A stretch of DNA of 64,000 nt from Mesodorylaimus sp. YZB2_4 (GCA_030248295.1 JASANH010000209.1:620001-684000), one strand, 5' to 3'. Shown: positions 20,786-33,017, numbered from the stretch's first letter. Made by a program: numbers and translations. The notes: generated by a model from the letters alone, not told the origin.

Positions 20786-20796
20786 GGGGGGGAGTA
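20786..20796 (+). promoter_or_regulatory. polypurine tract of the Gypsy element
   Basis: The sequence CGGGGGGGAGTA directly precedes TGTTGCG, the expected arrangement of a plus-strand primer next to the start of a 3' LTR. The 850 bp between the large ORF and this site has no gene. Confidence 0.6.
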
Positions 20797-21510
20797 TGTT
20801 GCGAATGTGCCAGTCTGGTACAGTAAGCTCGTCTTCCCGCCCGTTGATGATTCGAATTTGGCGAAAACAAGCGGATTAGGAGGCGGATTAGCGGCGGCCC
20901 GGACGATCAAAATAAGGTCGTTAAAGTGGCAGGTGGACAATGGTCGGGGACGAACCAGGTGGACGACAGCACCGTCGAGCGACGATCGCGAGGTCGAGGC
21001 CAACGAGAACGGCACGAGCGGTGCCTATGCCGAGTGTGGTGAGCCTGGACGGGGCACGTGCTGCCGTCGGGACATACTCGCCGCCTCAGCATTGGGCCTC
21101 GCCGCGACCTCGAGCCCAGCGGGTGGCATTCACGTGCGCCAGACGTCGACCATCGACCACCTCGGAGAGGAGCGAGACCAGCGGCCAGGGGGCGCTCGAG
21201 GGCGGACCAGAGGGCGCTCATTACCGGTGAAGACCCCGAAGCATGTGATATGATTGGAGGATTGAGGATGAGGATGACCCGCCTTTTGGTGCACTGTGCC
21301 TGATTTTGTACGGTCTAGTCAGTTAAGAGTTAAGAAAGGTTTCGGTTCGGTTCAGTCGTTTCGTCGAGTTTATTCGCCTTGTTTATTCGCCTTGTGGTAT
21401 TTCACTGGTCGCAGTGAAGTGAGGCGGTGTTGCGAGGCGAGAGGCGATTCGTGAGGCGACTAGCGGGGCGACGTGTGTGGAACCGAAATCGACGTTGGGT
21501 TCAAGTGGCC
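20797..21510 (+). mobile_element. probable 3' LTR of the Gypsy element
   Basis: It begins TGTTGCGAATG after the polypurine tract and is GC-rich, with short frames that I regard as chance. Short internal repeats occur near 21,370-21,400 (TTTATTCGCCTTG, twice). The end is not defined; a terminal CA near 21,510 is a guess. Confidence 0.5.
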
Positions 21511-21707
21511 GAACGGCTCGGGACAAGGGCTTTCTCAAGGCATAGCCCCTGACCGTTGGAGCGCCTTGGGACCAGCTCTGGGCACGGGTACCAGAGCTAT
21601 TGCGTAAGTTGAGCGGTGTGTTGCAACTTGCAGTAGGCTTCTTAGGTGGCCATTAATCATCTGAGTGGTGGCACCGTATAAGGTTTGTAGGCAGGTTAGG
21701 CGAGAAC

Positions 21708-22541
21708 AAGATTTTCCTGCTCGGGGATCGTTGTATTGTGTCCCAGAGTTTAATGGACCCAAGAAAACTCGACGTCTAAATGCACCAAAGTCAGAAAAAT
21801 GAGTATAAACGCGACCAGGTTTAGGTGCCCATGCTAGGGCCCCCAATCGGTGTCCCTGCGCTGTGCCCTGTGAGGGTTGGGGGTGAGTTGGGTTGGGCCC
21901 GTGCCACCCCAGTTCCCCCCGGGACTTCCAACCCGTTTAGCCTATAGCTGGCCAGCAGTCATGATAAGCGAGGCTGTGAGGTGACCAGCTCTCACGGCGG
22001 CTTTCCTATGTGTGTCTCCACTAGGAGCACCTCCACACGAGGGCATCCGGTGCTAGCACCAGCACCCCAGGATGACACTGGCGAGAAGGGAGGGACCTTC
22101 CCGACTGGTGTTCGGAACCAGTTCCCTGATTCTCTACTCGTTTGATGTCCGCCACTCGACTGGTATACCTGATGAGTGTGCAAGGCCAGCGACGGGCTTA
22201 CTAAACTGCCGTTCTCAATCGGAACAGGACTGCGACCTCCCGGTCAGGGTTGCGGGACCAACGCCTAAACCAACTGAGCCACCGCGGCTTTTTCGGAATC
22301 ATGCCTAGATAAGAAGAAAAGGAGGTGATCTTGGTGATGTGTGGCAAGTTTTGTGCCATGACATCCGAGACAAAAAAGCAATGGAGGCGCGTTACCGATC
22401 AGTTGAACGAAGACCGATGATCCGGCGGGAATATCGTGCGGTTGTACAATGCGCAAACGGATGGATGGCGTTAGAAGGCGGCAATGCAGGTAAGTGAGGG
22501 AGCAGGAGTCACCGCAGCTTTTTTGCAGGTGCTACAACTGG
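21708..22541 (+). repeat. inverted duplication, left arm B, with SINE-like repeat
   Basis: Near-identical in reverse complement to 30,853-31,690. It begins with AAGATTTTCCTGCTCGGGGA and includes the SINE tail (21,840-22,210), a tRNA-like head on the minus strand (22,217-22,290), and an exon-like stretch ending in a GTAAGTG donor near 22,492. Similarity stops at 22,541. Confidence 0.8.
22217..22290 (-). repeat. tRNA-derived SINE head (minus)
   Basis: On the minus strand GCCGCGGTGGTTCAGTTGG starts the head; TGGTTCAGTTGG matches a pol III box A and GGGAGGTCGCAGTCC stands where box B is expected. A cloverleaf is not intact, so this is a SINE promoter and not a tRNA gene. Confidence 0.65.
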
Positions 22542-23305
22542 TCTCGACTCGCGGTCTGAGCCAATCGCACACACAAGTCTTGACTCACTGCACCTCGCAA
22601 GTTGAAGCTTTGTTTTAGAAACTTTACAACTTCGAATTTCTCAATCAGAAATTCTGTAATATCGTCGGGTTCAACCTTACTGTAATCCAAGCGCGACAAG
22701 CATTGAATATGCTTATTCTCCCCGAGACAGCCCCTTATAATACACCAATTGCCCATTAGTCATATCAGCCTGAAACACGTCACGAACAGGTTTCAGGCAA
22801 CGCCCTACGCCTAATCAATAAAGACTACTGGTGTGGTAGTCAACAGCCATCACTCTATCACAAAATCTATGAGATTTGAAATGAGAAAAAGAGACGATTA
22901 AAGTGTGTACGGTTCTCGTTCCAACTTCTTTTTCCTTTTTGAGCCCAGCCTATATCTAAGAGGCAATTGCATTAATTGCACAAGTTTATTTCTTACTCTG
23001 TCTGCACAGATTAGGATATTTCGACCCGCCACCTTCAACTGTTTAATCTGCGATCACCGGACTTCCTCATTTATAAAATACAAGAAATCAAAGTTGAGTT
23101 GGCTCATTCTCACAAGCGGGCTCAGAGAAAAGACGGCTGAGCCAGTTTGTCCATCCCTGTAGTTCACAGTCGTCTCGGACTTCTCCACCATGTTCCTTAA
23201 CTGTACCCTCCCTCGGCATCAATTACACCTCCACAGGAATGCTTTAACACCGAAGCAAGTATCTTCTTCAGCATTATACGGTATGATTGGGTACCAAAGA
23301 AAAGT
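22542..23305. other. unassigned stretch
   Basis: A 74-codon minus-strand frame (22532-22756) has a reasonable composition (YSKVEPDDITEFLIEKFEVV) but no known domain. It could be an exon of a lost gene or part of a retroelement. The rest shows nothing. Confidence 0.3.
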
Positions 23306-23309
23306 AAAC

Positions 23310-25700
23310 ATTCATTCATTCATTTATTCATTCTTTTTTTTATGACCAAATGCATAAAAGCACACTCATGGATCATGAAACGTGGTAAAAACGCTATACT
23401 CCACACACAAAGGGAAAATGTCACGTCATTGACGAAATTGAGGCTTGTCACACCAGAATCTGAATCAGTTAAAAGTACCCCAAGCAACATCCAACGGCAC
23501 AGTATTCCACAAAGTCATTGCCGAGAAAATAAAACATTGCTTATATGACTCAAAGTTACGCATTTGGACCAGTAAATGGTGATCTAATCGAGCACTAGCG
23601 CGAACAGTAGCTGATTTATGCAAAAAACGCGCGTTTGGAAAGTCATTAAGGCCATGATAAAACTTATAAAACTGGCACAACTTCAAGCGCTTCCTTCTAC
23701 AATAAAGACTACTCCAACCTGCCTTTGCTAATCCAGCCTCATAACAAATTCTAAAATCATTTAAATATAGCCTCAGAGCGTAGAAATGTGCGCGCTCCAA
23801 TTCATCAACGTCCTTTTTCGACACCGGGTCCCAACATGCTACCAGATACTCTAGCACAGAACGAATACACGTATTATAAACTTTTCCTAAAACACGCGGG
23901 TCCACGTGCCTGCCAAGCCTTCTTCTCAATGCCCCTGTAATATTAGTAGCCTTGCGAACTACGTTGAACACATGAGCACTAAACTTCATATTAGAATCAA
24001 AAAGTACGCCAAAATATACACCTCATCCCTGAACTCCAGTTTGTGACCTCGTAAGAGTAACGAGGGTTGATGAGGCAGCTTACCATGACCATACCGAAAG
24101 GTGATCGCTTGCGATTTGTCGACATTAAAATCGAGACCAGCGGACTCGACCCACGATGAGACGTAATCAATCGCTGGTTGTAGTAGCCGTTCCGCATCTT
24201 GCAATGATTTCAGTGCGGCGTACATGCCAGTATCATCTGCGTATTCCTGGAAATGGATTTCTGTAAATCGATTCTGGAAGCCGCATAATAATGAGCCAAT
24301 GAAAGAAACGAATAATAAGGGCCCCAGTATGCTGGCCTGAGGCACTCCAGACGCAGCATGCACCACGTCTGAAGAACAGTCGTCCACGACAACCCGCTGA
24401 CTACGATTTGATAAATAAGAGGAGAGCCAACGAATAAGCTTCGACGGCACGCGATGCTCAAATTGGAGACGACGTAGCAGCAGAGTATGAGGGACTTGGT
24501 CGAAGGCTTTCTTAAAATCGAGGAAGACACCGATGACGAATTTGCTGGATTTTAAATTCCATGGGTCATGAATAAACTGGCTGGCTGAGATTAATGCACT
24601 GTTTGTACCACCTCCATCCATGTTGATGAGAGGATGTACGGATATGCGATCGGAGCAATTGGTTAACATGACTCCAGCAATTGGGATAAAATTGACAATA
24701 ATGAAATTGGTCGATATGACTTGACACTCGCTTTATCACCTGGCTTTGGTATCGGAATCACCTTGGCCCTTTTCCAAGCTGCAGGGAAAACCTCGCTGGA
24801 AATCGATCGATCGCACACCAGCGCCAGTGCAGGTGCAATAGCGGGCGCAATAGTCAGTCCATCCTCTCCAGTGGCGCTGTTTCCCCTGAGGCGGCAGATT
24901 TCACTGAGAAGGAAATTTTCTTTGACAGTGTAATCGAAGAGATCGTCAGGGTCGGCGTCAGGAACATGAAACGGCCCAGAATCATTGGTGTTGAAACGCC
25001 TGGAAAATTGTTAATTCAACGCATTTGCCTTCTCGCCGCCGCACAACAAAGGATCAACAAGAATAGGGACTTTCCGATATTCAGGCGACAGGTTACGGTA
25101 TGAAGACCAAAACGCTGCTGGCGACTCCGCATTCGCGAAGGACGTTCTGACGTAATCAGTCTTCGCTTTCCTAATTAGTTTCCGACATTGAGAGCGGAGG
25201 GAGATAAAGGACTGTTGGTCTACAGCCGTATTTGAACGCTTCCACGCCATATATGCCATGTTCTTCTGGCGAACAAGAGCTCCACGGAAGGCGCATCAGC
25301 TACCAGCTGCGATAAGTTGCAGTCTTCCAACCGACGATTAACCAGTTCCCGATCCACACGCTTCAATATCCAGACTCGCTTCATGATTGGTGGGTGAGGT
25401 TTAGGCCGCCCAAGTAGCGACACAGAGATAGTGGCGTGATCGGATGTAGAGACTGGGGGGAGGGGGGGGGGGGGGGTGTGGGAGAACTGTTGTAGATATG
25501 TGTCGCTGGCAGTCTCCAATAATTATCAAACCGAGCAGTGATCGATCCCTCCAAGTGGGGTGATCTACTGTCTGGATCCCACCCACCACAGATAGCAGAG
25601 GAAGGAGACGCCGGCGGGCGGGAGAATAGACGAGGAAGTCAACGACCAGGAAACATTGTATTTTATTTTCCATGCTTTCAATAAAAAAGAATGCTTGATC
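23310..25700 (-). mobile_element. LINE (non-LTR retrotransposon), 5'-truncated and decayed
   Basis: Reading on the minus strand from ~25,700: the end of an apurinic-like endonuclease (motif SDHATISVSLLGR, ~25,430); a linker; RT motifs (GVFLDFKKAFDQVPHTLLLR, SGVPQASILGPLLF, catalytic YADDTGMYAA); then the thumb/C-terminal part (LGKVYNTCIRSVLEYLVACW). The frames 25220-25519, 25011-25259, 23986-24669 and 23465-23989 are pieces of one ORF broken by stops and shifts. The element ends at a (GAAT)n-type tail near 23,310-23,335, as in CR1/L2/Jockey-like LINEs. A poly-G run near 25,458 interrupts the endonuclease part. LINEs copy themselves by target-primed reverse transcription; this copy cannot. Confidence 0.8.
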
Positions 25701-26745
25701 GGTTTTTGCACGGATCACGCATGTTATTTATGACAACAAGTACAGTTAGGGTAAGACACTGATCCAGGCTCCAGAATGACAAAAAGCTTTTCCTACTTTC
25801 GACCTAAACCTTCACAAAAATTCTCATTTTTAGACAAGGGAGATGAATTCGATGTCGTTTGTGGCATGCATTATTTTGCCATTTCTGCTGTCCAGTTCGC
25901 GTGGCGGAGCTCCTGTGTCGATGGTGGGTAAAATGCTTTCACTCTGAGGTAGTTGACCACGTCTTTTATAGACAAAGATCGAGGATGCTGGAGCCTATTC
26001 ATGTCAAGGCGCGTACAACCCGCAATCTGTGAAAAATTGGATAAAACCTGTCAGTAAACTCCTTCCTGCCAGCCCGAAGATTCTTGGGGTTTTACTGCAA
26101 GTGCATAACAAGTGGTTCGCAAATTCATATAAGTATTGACGGTTTATTTTGTGCTGTATAACAGCTCTTCGAGATGCATATTTTCTGTCGTACATCTAAT
26201 GATCGAACCTGAAAATTGCTTGTCAAAGATCCAGAAAATGTGTTAATATTAAAAGCCTATGACACCTTCTCGACCAGACAATGGTCCTGGGTCGGTTCAC
26301 ATTTAAGTCACTCCTGTCAAATTTGCATTCTGTTCTGTTTATTTCTCACGTAAACGCTTCAGCGCGGTACTGCGTAAACGATCGTGGGAAACAAACATAG
26401 CACACAGATCAGTCGAGGAACATATCACAAAGCGACACTCGAAAGACTCTGTCTAAAAACGTCAGCGCTGTGCAGTATGTCCTCTCCAATTAAGAAATTT
26501 TGCAAATATACGAAGAAAAGACCAAGAAACAACAAACAAGTTAGTAAAATGGAGTGATCACGATGTCAATCATCAATCCTCGATGTTGAGATCGCTTTTT
26601 GCAAATTATTTGCATTGCTAGGCTCAAATGAGGGCTGAGACCATGGCTTCTTTTCTCGTCGCATTTAAGTCAACTTTGCAATTTTTTTAAACCCAGATCA
26701 TTCTTCATTCTTCATCATGTAAGGTGGTCTTTCTAGGAGAAACTG
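25701..26745. other. non-coding stretch
   Basis: No frame with coding character and no repeat I can delimit. Confidence 0.4.
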
Positions 26746-26750
26746 CTTGG

Positions 26751-29700
26751 CTACTCATTGCCATGTTGTTTTACGGGGCGATAGCGGATCTCAAAATGCA
26801 TACCAGCCAGGTTGGCTATCCATTTCGCGAAACGACCATCATGCGTCTTAGTTTTGAAAATATACACCAATTGCAGATGATCAGTAATGATGATGAATTT
26901 TTGTCCATAGATGTATGGTCTAACCAGCTTCACTGCCCAATACACACCAAGACCTTCTATTTCTGACACGGAATACCTGGTTTCGGCTGGCAAGAGCGAC
27001 CTACTGGCGAATGCAATTGGGTGTTCCTTTTTTATCATCGTCTTTCTGTGATAAGATTGCACTAAGGCCCTCTCTGCTCGCATCAGTGTATATGGGAAAT
27101 GGCTTATGGAAACTCGGATATGCCAAAATCGGTGCTGTGGTTAGCCGTTCTTTGAGCTCGTTGAAAGCCCTGTTGCTATGTGGACCCCACTTGAATTTGA
27201 CGCTCTCTTTGGTTAGCTCAAAAAGTAGGCGCGCCAATTGTGAGAAATTTTTGATGAATCGCCTGTAGAATGAGCACATGCCCAAAAATCGGCAAATGGC
27301 CTTCTTATCTTTGAGTGTCGGCATGTCTGTCACTGCTTTCGCCTTGCTGTCCTCTACTTTGAGTCCAGAAGCAGAGATGGTGAGTCCAAGAAATGACAAT
27401 TCGCTTTTAAGGAAGACGCACTTGGATAACTTGAGTCTGAGGTTGACCTTGTGTAGGCTTTCGAACACAGCCTGCAAGCGTTTCTGATGTTCCTCAAAAG
27501 TAGACGCGAACACTAACACGTCATCGAGATCCACGAGGCACCGTTCCCATGTGAGGCCCGACAAGACTGCATTCATAAGACGCATAAAGACAGCTGGGGA
27601 GTTGGTCAGTCCGAATTGTAGTACCTACCGTTGATAATGGCCTCCTCCTGGCACACGAAAAGCTGTCTTCTCTTTGTCTCCCTCCTTTAGCTTGATCTGC
27701 CAATATCCAGATATCAAGTCCAGACTGGAGAAGAATTTCGCTCCAGACAGTGAGTCGAGGATGTCGTCAATGCGTGGCAGTGGAAATTCTTCTCGGGCTG
27801 TAATAGCATTAAGTGCACGATAGTCCACGCAAAAACGATACTCACCTGTCTTCTTGCGAACCAGGCATATCGGACTAGCCCAGGATGTGCACGCATCCTT
27901 AATTTGACCACCGTCCTTCATTTCTTTGATCATCTTTCTTACTTCTTCTCTCTGACGAAATGGTAGTCGTCGAGGCGGGATGTGCACAGGTGGGTGATCC
28001 CCTGTGTTGATTGCATGCTTTATCTCGATGTTAGCATGTTTCAAGTCTAGCGTGCTTGTTGCGAAGATACCTTTCTTAGCCCACTGTGTCAAGAACGATC
28101 TCATGCTGCGTTTATGCTGCTCTCCCAAGTGTGGGTTTTTAAAAGTCATCTTCCGAATTTGTTTCACTGGGTCATCTCTCTCCTCTATGCGATTAGCCAG
28201 TGTGTGCAAGTCCGTGGGTTCGATCTCGGCTACTTCTGATAGTGGCACTGGATACTTTGAGCCATTCCTAACCTGTATCGGCACTTCCCCTTTTTCCATT
28301 TCTACGACAGAATGCGCAATTAAAAGGGACATGTCACTGGACAGCGGTTCGTAGCGTGCAACGAAACAAGCCGTCTGGTCCTCGAATTCGCTATTCACGC
28401 AATGACCCCTGATGAATTTCTCAGTCAACGGTAGGATCGTGACTGACTCGGATGCTAAGATAGCGTTCTGCGAGTGAGGGCCACCTAAAGTTTTTACCTC
28501 ATTGCACACGTCGATAGTGCTTACACTTCAAGGCATCTTTTGAGAAAAATCAAAATGTATCTTCCTATTTTGGCCATCATATCCCGGCCAATGATTATCG
28601 GCACAGGCGACCCATCCATGATATAGTGGATGTTTGATAGCGAATCCTAAAATTTGTACGTCTACTACGACCATACTGCGGGTGATGGCCGCAGTACCGT
28701 TGATGGACTTCATGGGTGATGGCTTGCATGGTTGCACTTCGAGCGTGGGCAGATTATGGACTAGTGTCTGTAGCAATGTCTCGCTGATGAATTTTTCCTG
28801 CTCCGGTGTCCATGAGTGCTCTTGACTGCACCTCACTGCCCCTGAATTTCACTATCGGTATCGCTGCTGGCACAAGCGCGCGTGTGATTCCTGCAGCTTG
28901 AATTTTTCGAAATCGCTGTTTCCTGCATTTCCCACGCGTTTCACTAGGTTTCTTAGTCGAGCAGTGGCTCTCCAATACGCACAGAAACCAAGAAAAAGGC
29001 ATACTGATACTTTGCAAAAGACACAAAAAACCAAGAAGTACTAGTGATCGCGACATCAACTTTTCTTTCTGCGCCACCTTTCGATGATGTCCATGTCGTA
29101 CTGCTCTCTTCACTCTCAGTGACCATCCCGTCGCAAATGTTCGTCCAACAGAGTAGGTGGTGGCAACGGTTGCATAGACTGCAATAATGAACACAGGCCA
29201 TGTCAGTATCGTGTATAGTCACTGAGTATATGAAAAAAACAAGCTTACATTGTTGGAAGTAGCTGGGTCGAAGTCCGTCTCCGGCTCTTTCTTCACGTTC
29301 ACTAGCGGATTATCGCCGAGGTTTGCAATGGTGTTTTCCAAATTGTTAGTGGAGCCAGTGCTCGGCGGATTTTTGGCGACATCAGTGTCCAGCGGGGCGC
29401 TGACGATGGAACCGTTGTTCGGTGCAGTATTGGTGGCACTGGTGCTCGATGCGGTGTTGGTGACACTGATATTCGGCTAAAATGAGGTAGAATCAAGTTC
29501 ATTTGATCCTCCTCGGGTAAGGCCTGTTCTTCGACTGGCTCAAACAAGTGGAAATCAGCAGAGTGAAAGTCCTCTGAAGGGAACTGTTCTTCCTCTTCCC
29601 CCAGGGCTACACGCTAGCCTCCAGTGGTGGTGTTGGTTTGGGGTTCTGGCCCCCTCCAGTTCGATGCCGATACTGGTTCCCGATACGGCCTTGATTTTTA

Positions 29701-29870
29701 GAACCTCTGTAACCTCCATTCCCACGAGTACCCAAAGTAGTGCTCCTGCTCTCAGACATTTGGTTACCACTTTTGTTACCAACCTGGAACTGCACAGAGA
29801 CGGGCTGTTCCTCCCAACCGATCCCTTACTTTTGCGCCAAGAATAATTTTTAAAATGACCGCTACATTCT
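26751..29870 (-). mobile_element. second Gypsy-type element, decayed, no LTRs found
   Basis: On the minus strand from ~29,870: a basic, Asn/Gln-rich Gag tail; an acidic Gag end (29,302-29,547); a protease with ALMDTGAG (~28,795); RT with RFCVDYRALNAIT and FFSSLDLISGYWQIKL (27,625-28,509); after a frameshift, the second half of RT with DLDDVLVFAS in place of the usual Y-x-D-D (27,001-27,585); then RNase H (FASRSLLPAETRYSVSEIE, 26,751-27,083), which stops where KQHGN should continue to integrase. Integrase is missing. At least three frame breaks show it is dead. It lies in the centre of the inverted duplication, and its orientation is opposite to the 13-21 kb element. Confidence 0.8.
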
Positions 29871-29904
29871 GGGGAGTCCGAATGTACATTCTGATCAGAC
29901 ATCT

Positions 29905-30257
29905 GGGTGAAATTTCGAGCTGTTTTGTGATGTAGAGGCCCTAGGCTACTTCTTCAGTGAAAAAACAGGGTTGGACTCTTATAATAATTTGCCCGTAATC
30001 GATTATGTGACTGATCACGGCTGATCAGAATGTACATTCTGAGAAATCCGAATGTACATTCTGAGGAATCCGAATCTTATTTTTAAATTAGCCTAGCTAT
30101 AACCGTTCATGAGATATTCAGCAAAAACCGTCCGTGATCAGCCGTGATCAGTCACATAATCGATTACGAGCAAATTATTATAACAGTCCAACCCTCTTTT
30201 TTCACTGAAGTAGTAGCCCAGGGCCACTATATCACAAAACAGCTCGAAATTTCACCC
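29905..30257. mobile_element. foldback element (MITE) with ~125-bp arms
   Basis: The left arm (29,905-30,028) and right arm (30,138-30,257) are near-perfect inverted copies: GGGTGAAATTTCGAGCTGTT opens the left arm and its complement closes the right, and GTGACTGATCACGGCTGATC marks the inner ends. The loop carries the palindrome GAATGTACATTC, which occurs again just outside the left arm. No coding capacity. Confidence 0.8.
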
Positions 30258-30719
30258 TTTGACCAAAGATTATTGTGCACATGTGGGATAAGTAAGCCCC
30301 ATTTAGGCAATTTTAGCCGAAACTGATAAATAATTTTAGCTGTTGATTAGCTGCGCTGATCAGTAATAGCCTTTCTTGTAGCCCTCGGAAAAAAATTTCA
30401 CATGGTTTTTTCGACGTCAAAATTCATTGAATTTTACCCGATATATTCAAGAAAACTCAATTTCAGTGGGAGTGCCTGCAGTACAGTTCAGAAAATTACG
30501 GGATATTGTTCTAGGCCCAAGAATAAGCAAGTTATGAATATTCGACCAAAAGTGACCACTTTTTACCTGTAATGTGCTATATTTCCATATATATGCATTT
30601 TAAAAAAATTTTACTTCAGCCAAGGCAATCAGTTTTGTGAGTACTCCCGATAGAGCACATAAAAAAGGGGGTCAAAAAAGTCGACTGCTCAGCCCCTGGT
30701 CGAGTCTCTCAGAAACCCT
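30258..30719. other. non-coding stretch
   Basis: AT-rich, with nothing recognisable. Confidence 0.4.
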
Positions 30720-31065
30720 CTAGTGCTCGGTATACGCGAAGACAAGGCACGATGGCCGTTTGGACCATTTGATGGCCCAAACGATCCCCATGTAACAGCT
30801 GGATGGAGATCCAAAATTTATGTCTGCAGCTAAATCAATTGCGAACTCAGGCAGTTGTGGCACCTGCAAAAAAGCTGCGGTGACTCCTGCTCCCTCACTT
30901 ACCTGCATTGCCGCCTTCTAACGCCATCCATCCGTTTGCGCATTGTACAACCGCACGATATTCCCGCCGGATCATCGGTCTTCGTTCAACTGATCGGTAA
31001 CGCGCCTCCATTGCTTTTTTGTCTCGGATGTCCTGGCACAAAACTTGCCACACATCACCAAGATC
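30720..31065 (-). pseudogene. two-exon gene fragment, unknown
   Basis: On the minus strand an open stretch (YRSVERRPMIRREYRAVVQC ... GWMALEGGNAG, ~30,910-31,060) ends at a GTAAGTG donor. After a ~40-bp intron with TTTTTTGCAG, a second exon runs to a stop at 30,720 (VPQLPEFAIDLAADINFG ... KRPSCLVFAYTEH). The first exon is also present in left arm B, where the second is lost. I know no family for it. It may be a captured piece of a host gene spread with the SINE-rich block. Confidence 0.35.
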
Positions 31066-31690
31066 ACCTCCTTTTCTTCTTATCTAGGCATGATTCCGAA
31101 AAAGCCGCGGTGGTTCAGTTGGTTTAGGCGTTGGTCCCGCAACCCTGACCGGGAGGTCGCAGTCCTGTTCCGATTGAGAACGGCAGTTTAGTAAGCCCGT
31201 CGCTGGCCTTGCACACTCATCAGGTATACCAGTCGAGTGGCGGACATCAAACGAGTAGAGAATCAGGGAACTGGTTCCGAACACCAGTCGGGAAGGTCCC
31301 TCCCTTCTCGCCAGTGTCATCCTAGGTGCTGGTGCTGGCACTGGATGCCCTCGTGTGGAGGTGCTCCTAGTGGAGACACACATAGGAAAGCCGCCGTGAG
31401 AGCTGGTCACCTCACAGCCTCGCTTATCATGACTGCTGGCCAGCTATAGGCTAAACGGGTTGGAAGTCCCGGGGGAACTGGGGTGGCACGGGCCCAACCC
31501 AACTCACCCCCAACCCTCACAGGGCACAGCGCAGGGACACCGATTGGGGGCCCTAGCATGGGCACCTAAACCTGGTCGCGTTTACAGTATACTCATTTTT
31601 CTGACTTTGGTGCATTTAGACGTCGAGTTTTCTTGGGTCCATTAAACTCTGGGACACAATACAACGATCCCCGAGCAGGAAAATCTTGGA
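30853..31690 (-). repeat. inverted duplication, right arm B
   Basis: Reverse complement of 21,708-22,541 with only scattered differences. It contains a SINE head in plus orientation (31,104-31,175) with box A TGGTTCAGTTGG. Similarity with the left arm ends at 30,853. Confidence 0.8.
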
Positions 31691-31870
31691 CCAATTTAGC
31701 AGTGCGCCGCTCTGTCGCAGAGCTCTCTGAATGAGCCTTTAAATCGCAGGATGCCCTCTTGCTGCGTGGTTAAGTGAGCCAGGGTTATGCAATTTGCACA
31801 CGCGCTATTGTTCACTTGTGCACGCGTGTATACAGTATTTTCTACGAACCAGTATGTACCCACATGCTTT
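31593..31870 (-). repeat. dispersed repeat shared with 10.5 kb
   Basis: Matches 10,523-10,800 in reverse complement, including TGTATACACGCGTGCACAAG. It continues directly into the SINE tail, as at the other site, so both are parts of one composite repeat family. Confidence 0.65.
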
Positions 31871-32232
31871 AGTGGATACATGTCAAAAGACCACGGACAA
31901 AAGACCGCGCTCATATGATCGCGTGTGCAAAGTTCAAGAAGACCGCTAATCAAAAACACCTCGCGCAAAAAGATCACATGTAAATATGACCGACCTCAAT
32001 ATAGATTCTTCAGCGAGTCCTTATTGTGGATGCGAGGGGCACTTTGTAGAATCTAGAATTATCCCAATTTGGAGTGAATATAAGCCTCAAATACGAAATA
32101 GTATTTATTTTTCCTAAGAAACGTGGGGATTTGTTCCATCAAATGTTCATATCTAGATGAGAAATCTTTTTCAGAAAAACCTGAATCATTCAGTTCACTG
32201 AATCTTGTAACTGAAACTAAATCTTTTCTCAA
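31871..32232. other. non-coding stretch
   Basis: No gene seen. It is AT-rich and unrelated to the matching position on the left side of the inverted duplication. Confidence 0.4.
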
Positions 32233-32238
32233 AACCTG

Positions 32239-32771
32239 TGTGATAAGGGTATTTAAAGTCGAGTTCTACCGCGCAAATTTTTCCGCTGAGAATCACTTTC
32301 TATGACAAACGCTGCCAAGCCATGATCACCAATGGATTCTCACGGATTAGAATGGATCCAGTTTCCCATGTTTAATTAGGCATACACAGGTAATATGTTC
32401 AGGAGCACAGGGCGAGGGCCCATGCTGTGACCCATTTTGCATTATGTCACTTTACCACTGTTTTGGACCTGCTTTTCTTTGTGTTTGTTTTTGTTCTGAT
32501 GGACCAGTTCTTACTGGCATGTGAGTTAGGAAAGGTCTGTTCATGTATCAGTCAGTCGTGCTATGTCTTTTGCTCGAGTAAAGAAGTCTCGTCATTCCGT
32601 GTGCTCGCGATTCACCGCCCATATTTCGATCGTTTGGTCAACGGCCCGCATCGTTGGTGCTCGACCTAGCCTTCGATATCAGCAATATAAACGTACTTTG
32701 GGCAAGCATCATTGAGTGTGGTGTGATTAGGACTGAAGGCTAGGAAGATCCCAGCCTAAGCACATCACTAT
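32239..32771 (+). mobile_element. solo LTR
   Basis: It is colinear with the LTR at 3525-4055, in opposite orientation (shared TGTGATAAGGGTAT, GCATTATGTCA, TTGAGTGTGGTGTG), but clearly diverged. AACCTG flanks both sides (32,233-32,238 and 32,772-32,777), a plausible target duplication. The absence of internal sequence shows LTR-LTR recombination. It interrupts the right side of the inverted duplication. Confidence 0.75.
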
Positions 32772-32774
32772 AAC

Positions 32775-32846
32775 CTGTTTTCTTTGAGAATATACACGCA
32801 CTGCACGTTAACGCATAGGCCGCGTGTACATTCCCAAAGAAAACAG
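32775..32846. repeat. 72-bp palindrome beside the solo LTR
   Basis: CTGTTTTCTTTGAGAATATA at the left edge is answered by the near-complement at the right edge; the 25-bp arms differ at about two positions, and GTTAAC lies at the centre. It can form a long hairpin. Confidence 0.75.
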
Positions 32847-33017
32847 ATAGTACATGTGATGTAGTTAGGACGAGCACCGTGTAAGACCGGCCGAGCACTA
32901 ACTGTAACTGAAACTGAATCTCTTTTCCAGAACTGTATCAACGCTAATTGTAAATAAGCTTTTCCCGAAAATAATGGCACTACCTGGAATTTTCTCGTGG
33001 CCTGCATGCACAAGGGT

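Larger units (their letters stand above)
12979..21510 (+). mobile_element. Gypsy-type LTR retrotransposon, 5'-truncated
   Basis: The element begins abruptly inside the reverse transcriptase at the edge of arm A and runs through RNase H, integrase, a PWWP domain, a second large ORF, a purine-rich tract (20786-20796) and a probable 3' LTR starting TGTTGCG at 20,797. The 5' LTR, gag, protease and front of RT are missing. The 3' limit (about 21,500) is uncertain because no 5' LTR is available for comparison. Codon use is uniform across both ORFs, and neither has internal stops. Confidence 0.8.

Noticed and set aside
20747-21253. 168-codon ORF across the purine tract and LTR
   Set aside because: It lies in GC-rich LTR sequence with frames open on both strands, typical of chance.
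31104-31175. tRNA gene
   Set aside because: Box A and B are present but the cloverleaf is incomplete and the sequence recurs as a dispersed SINE head.
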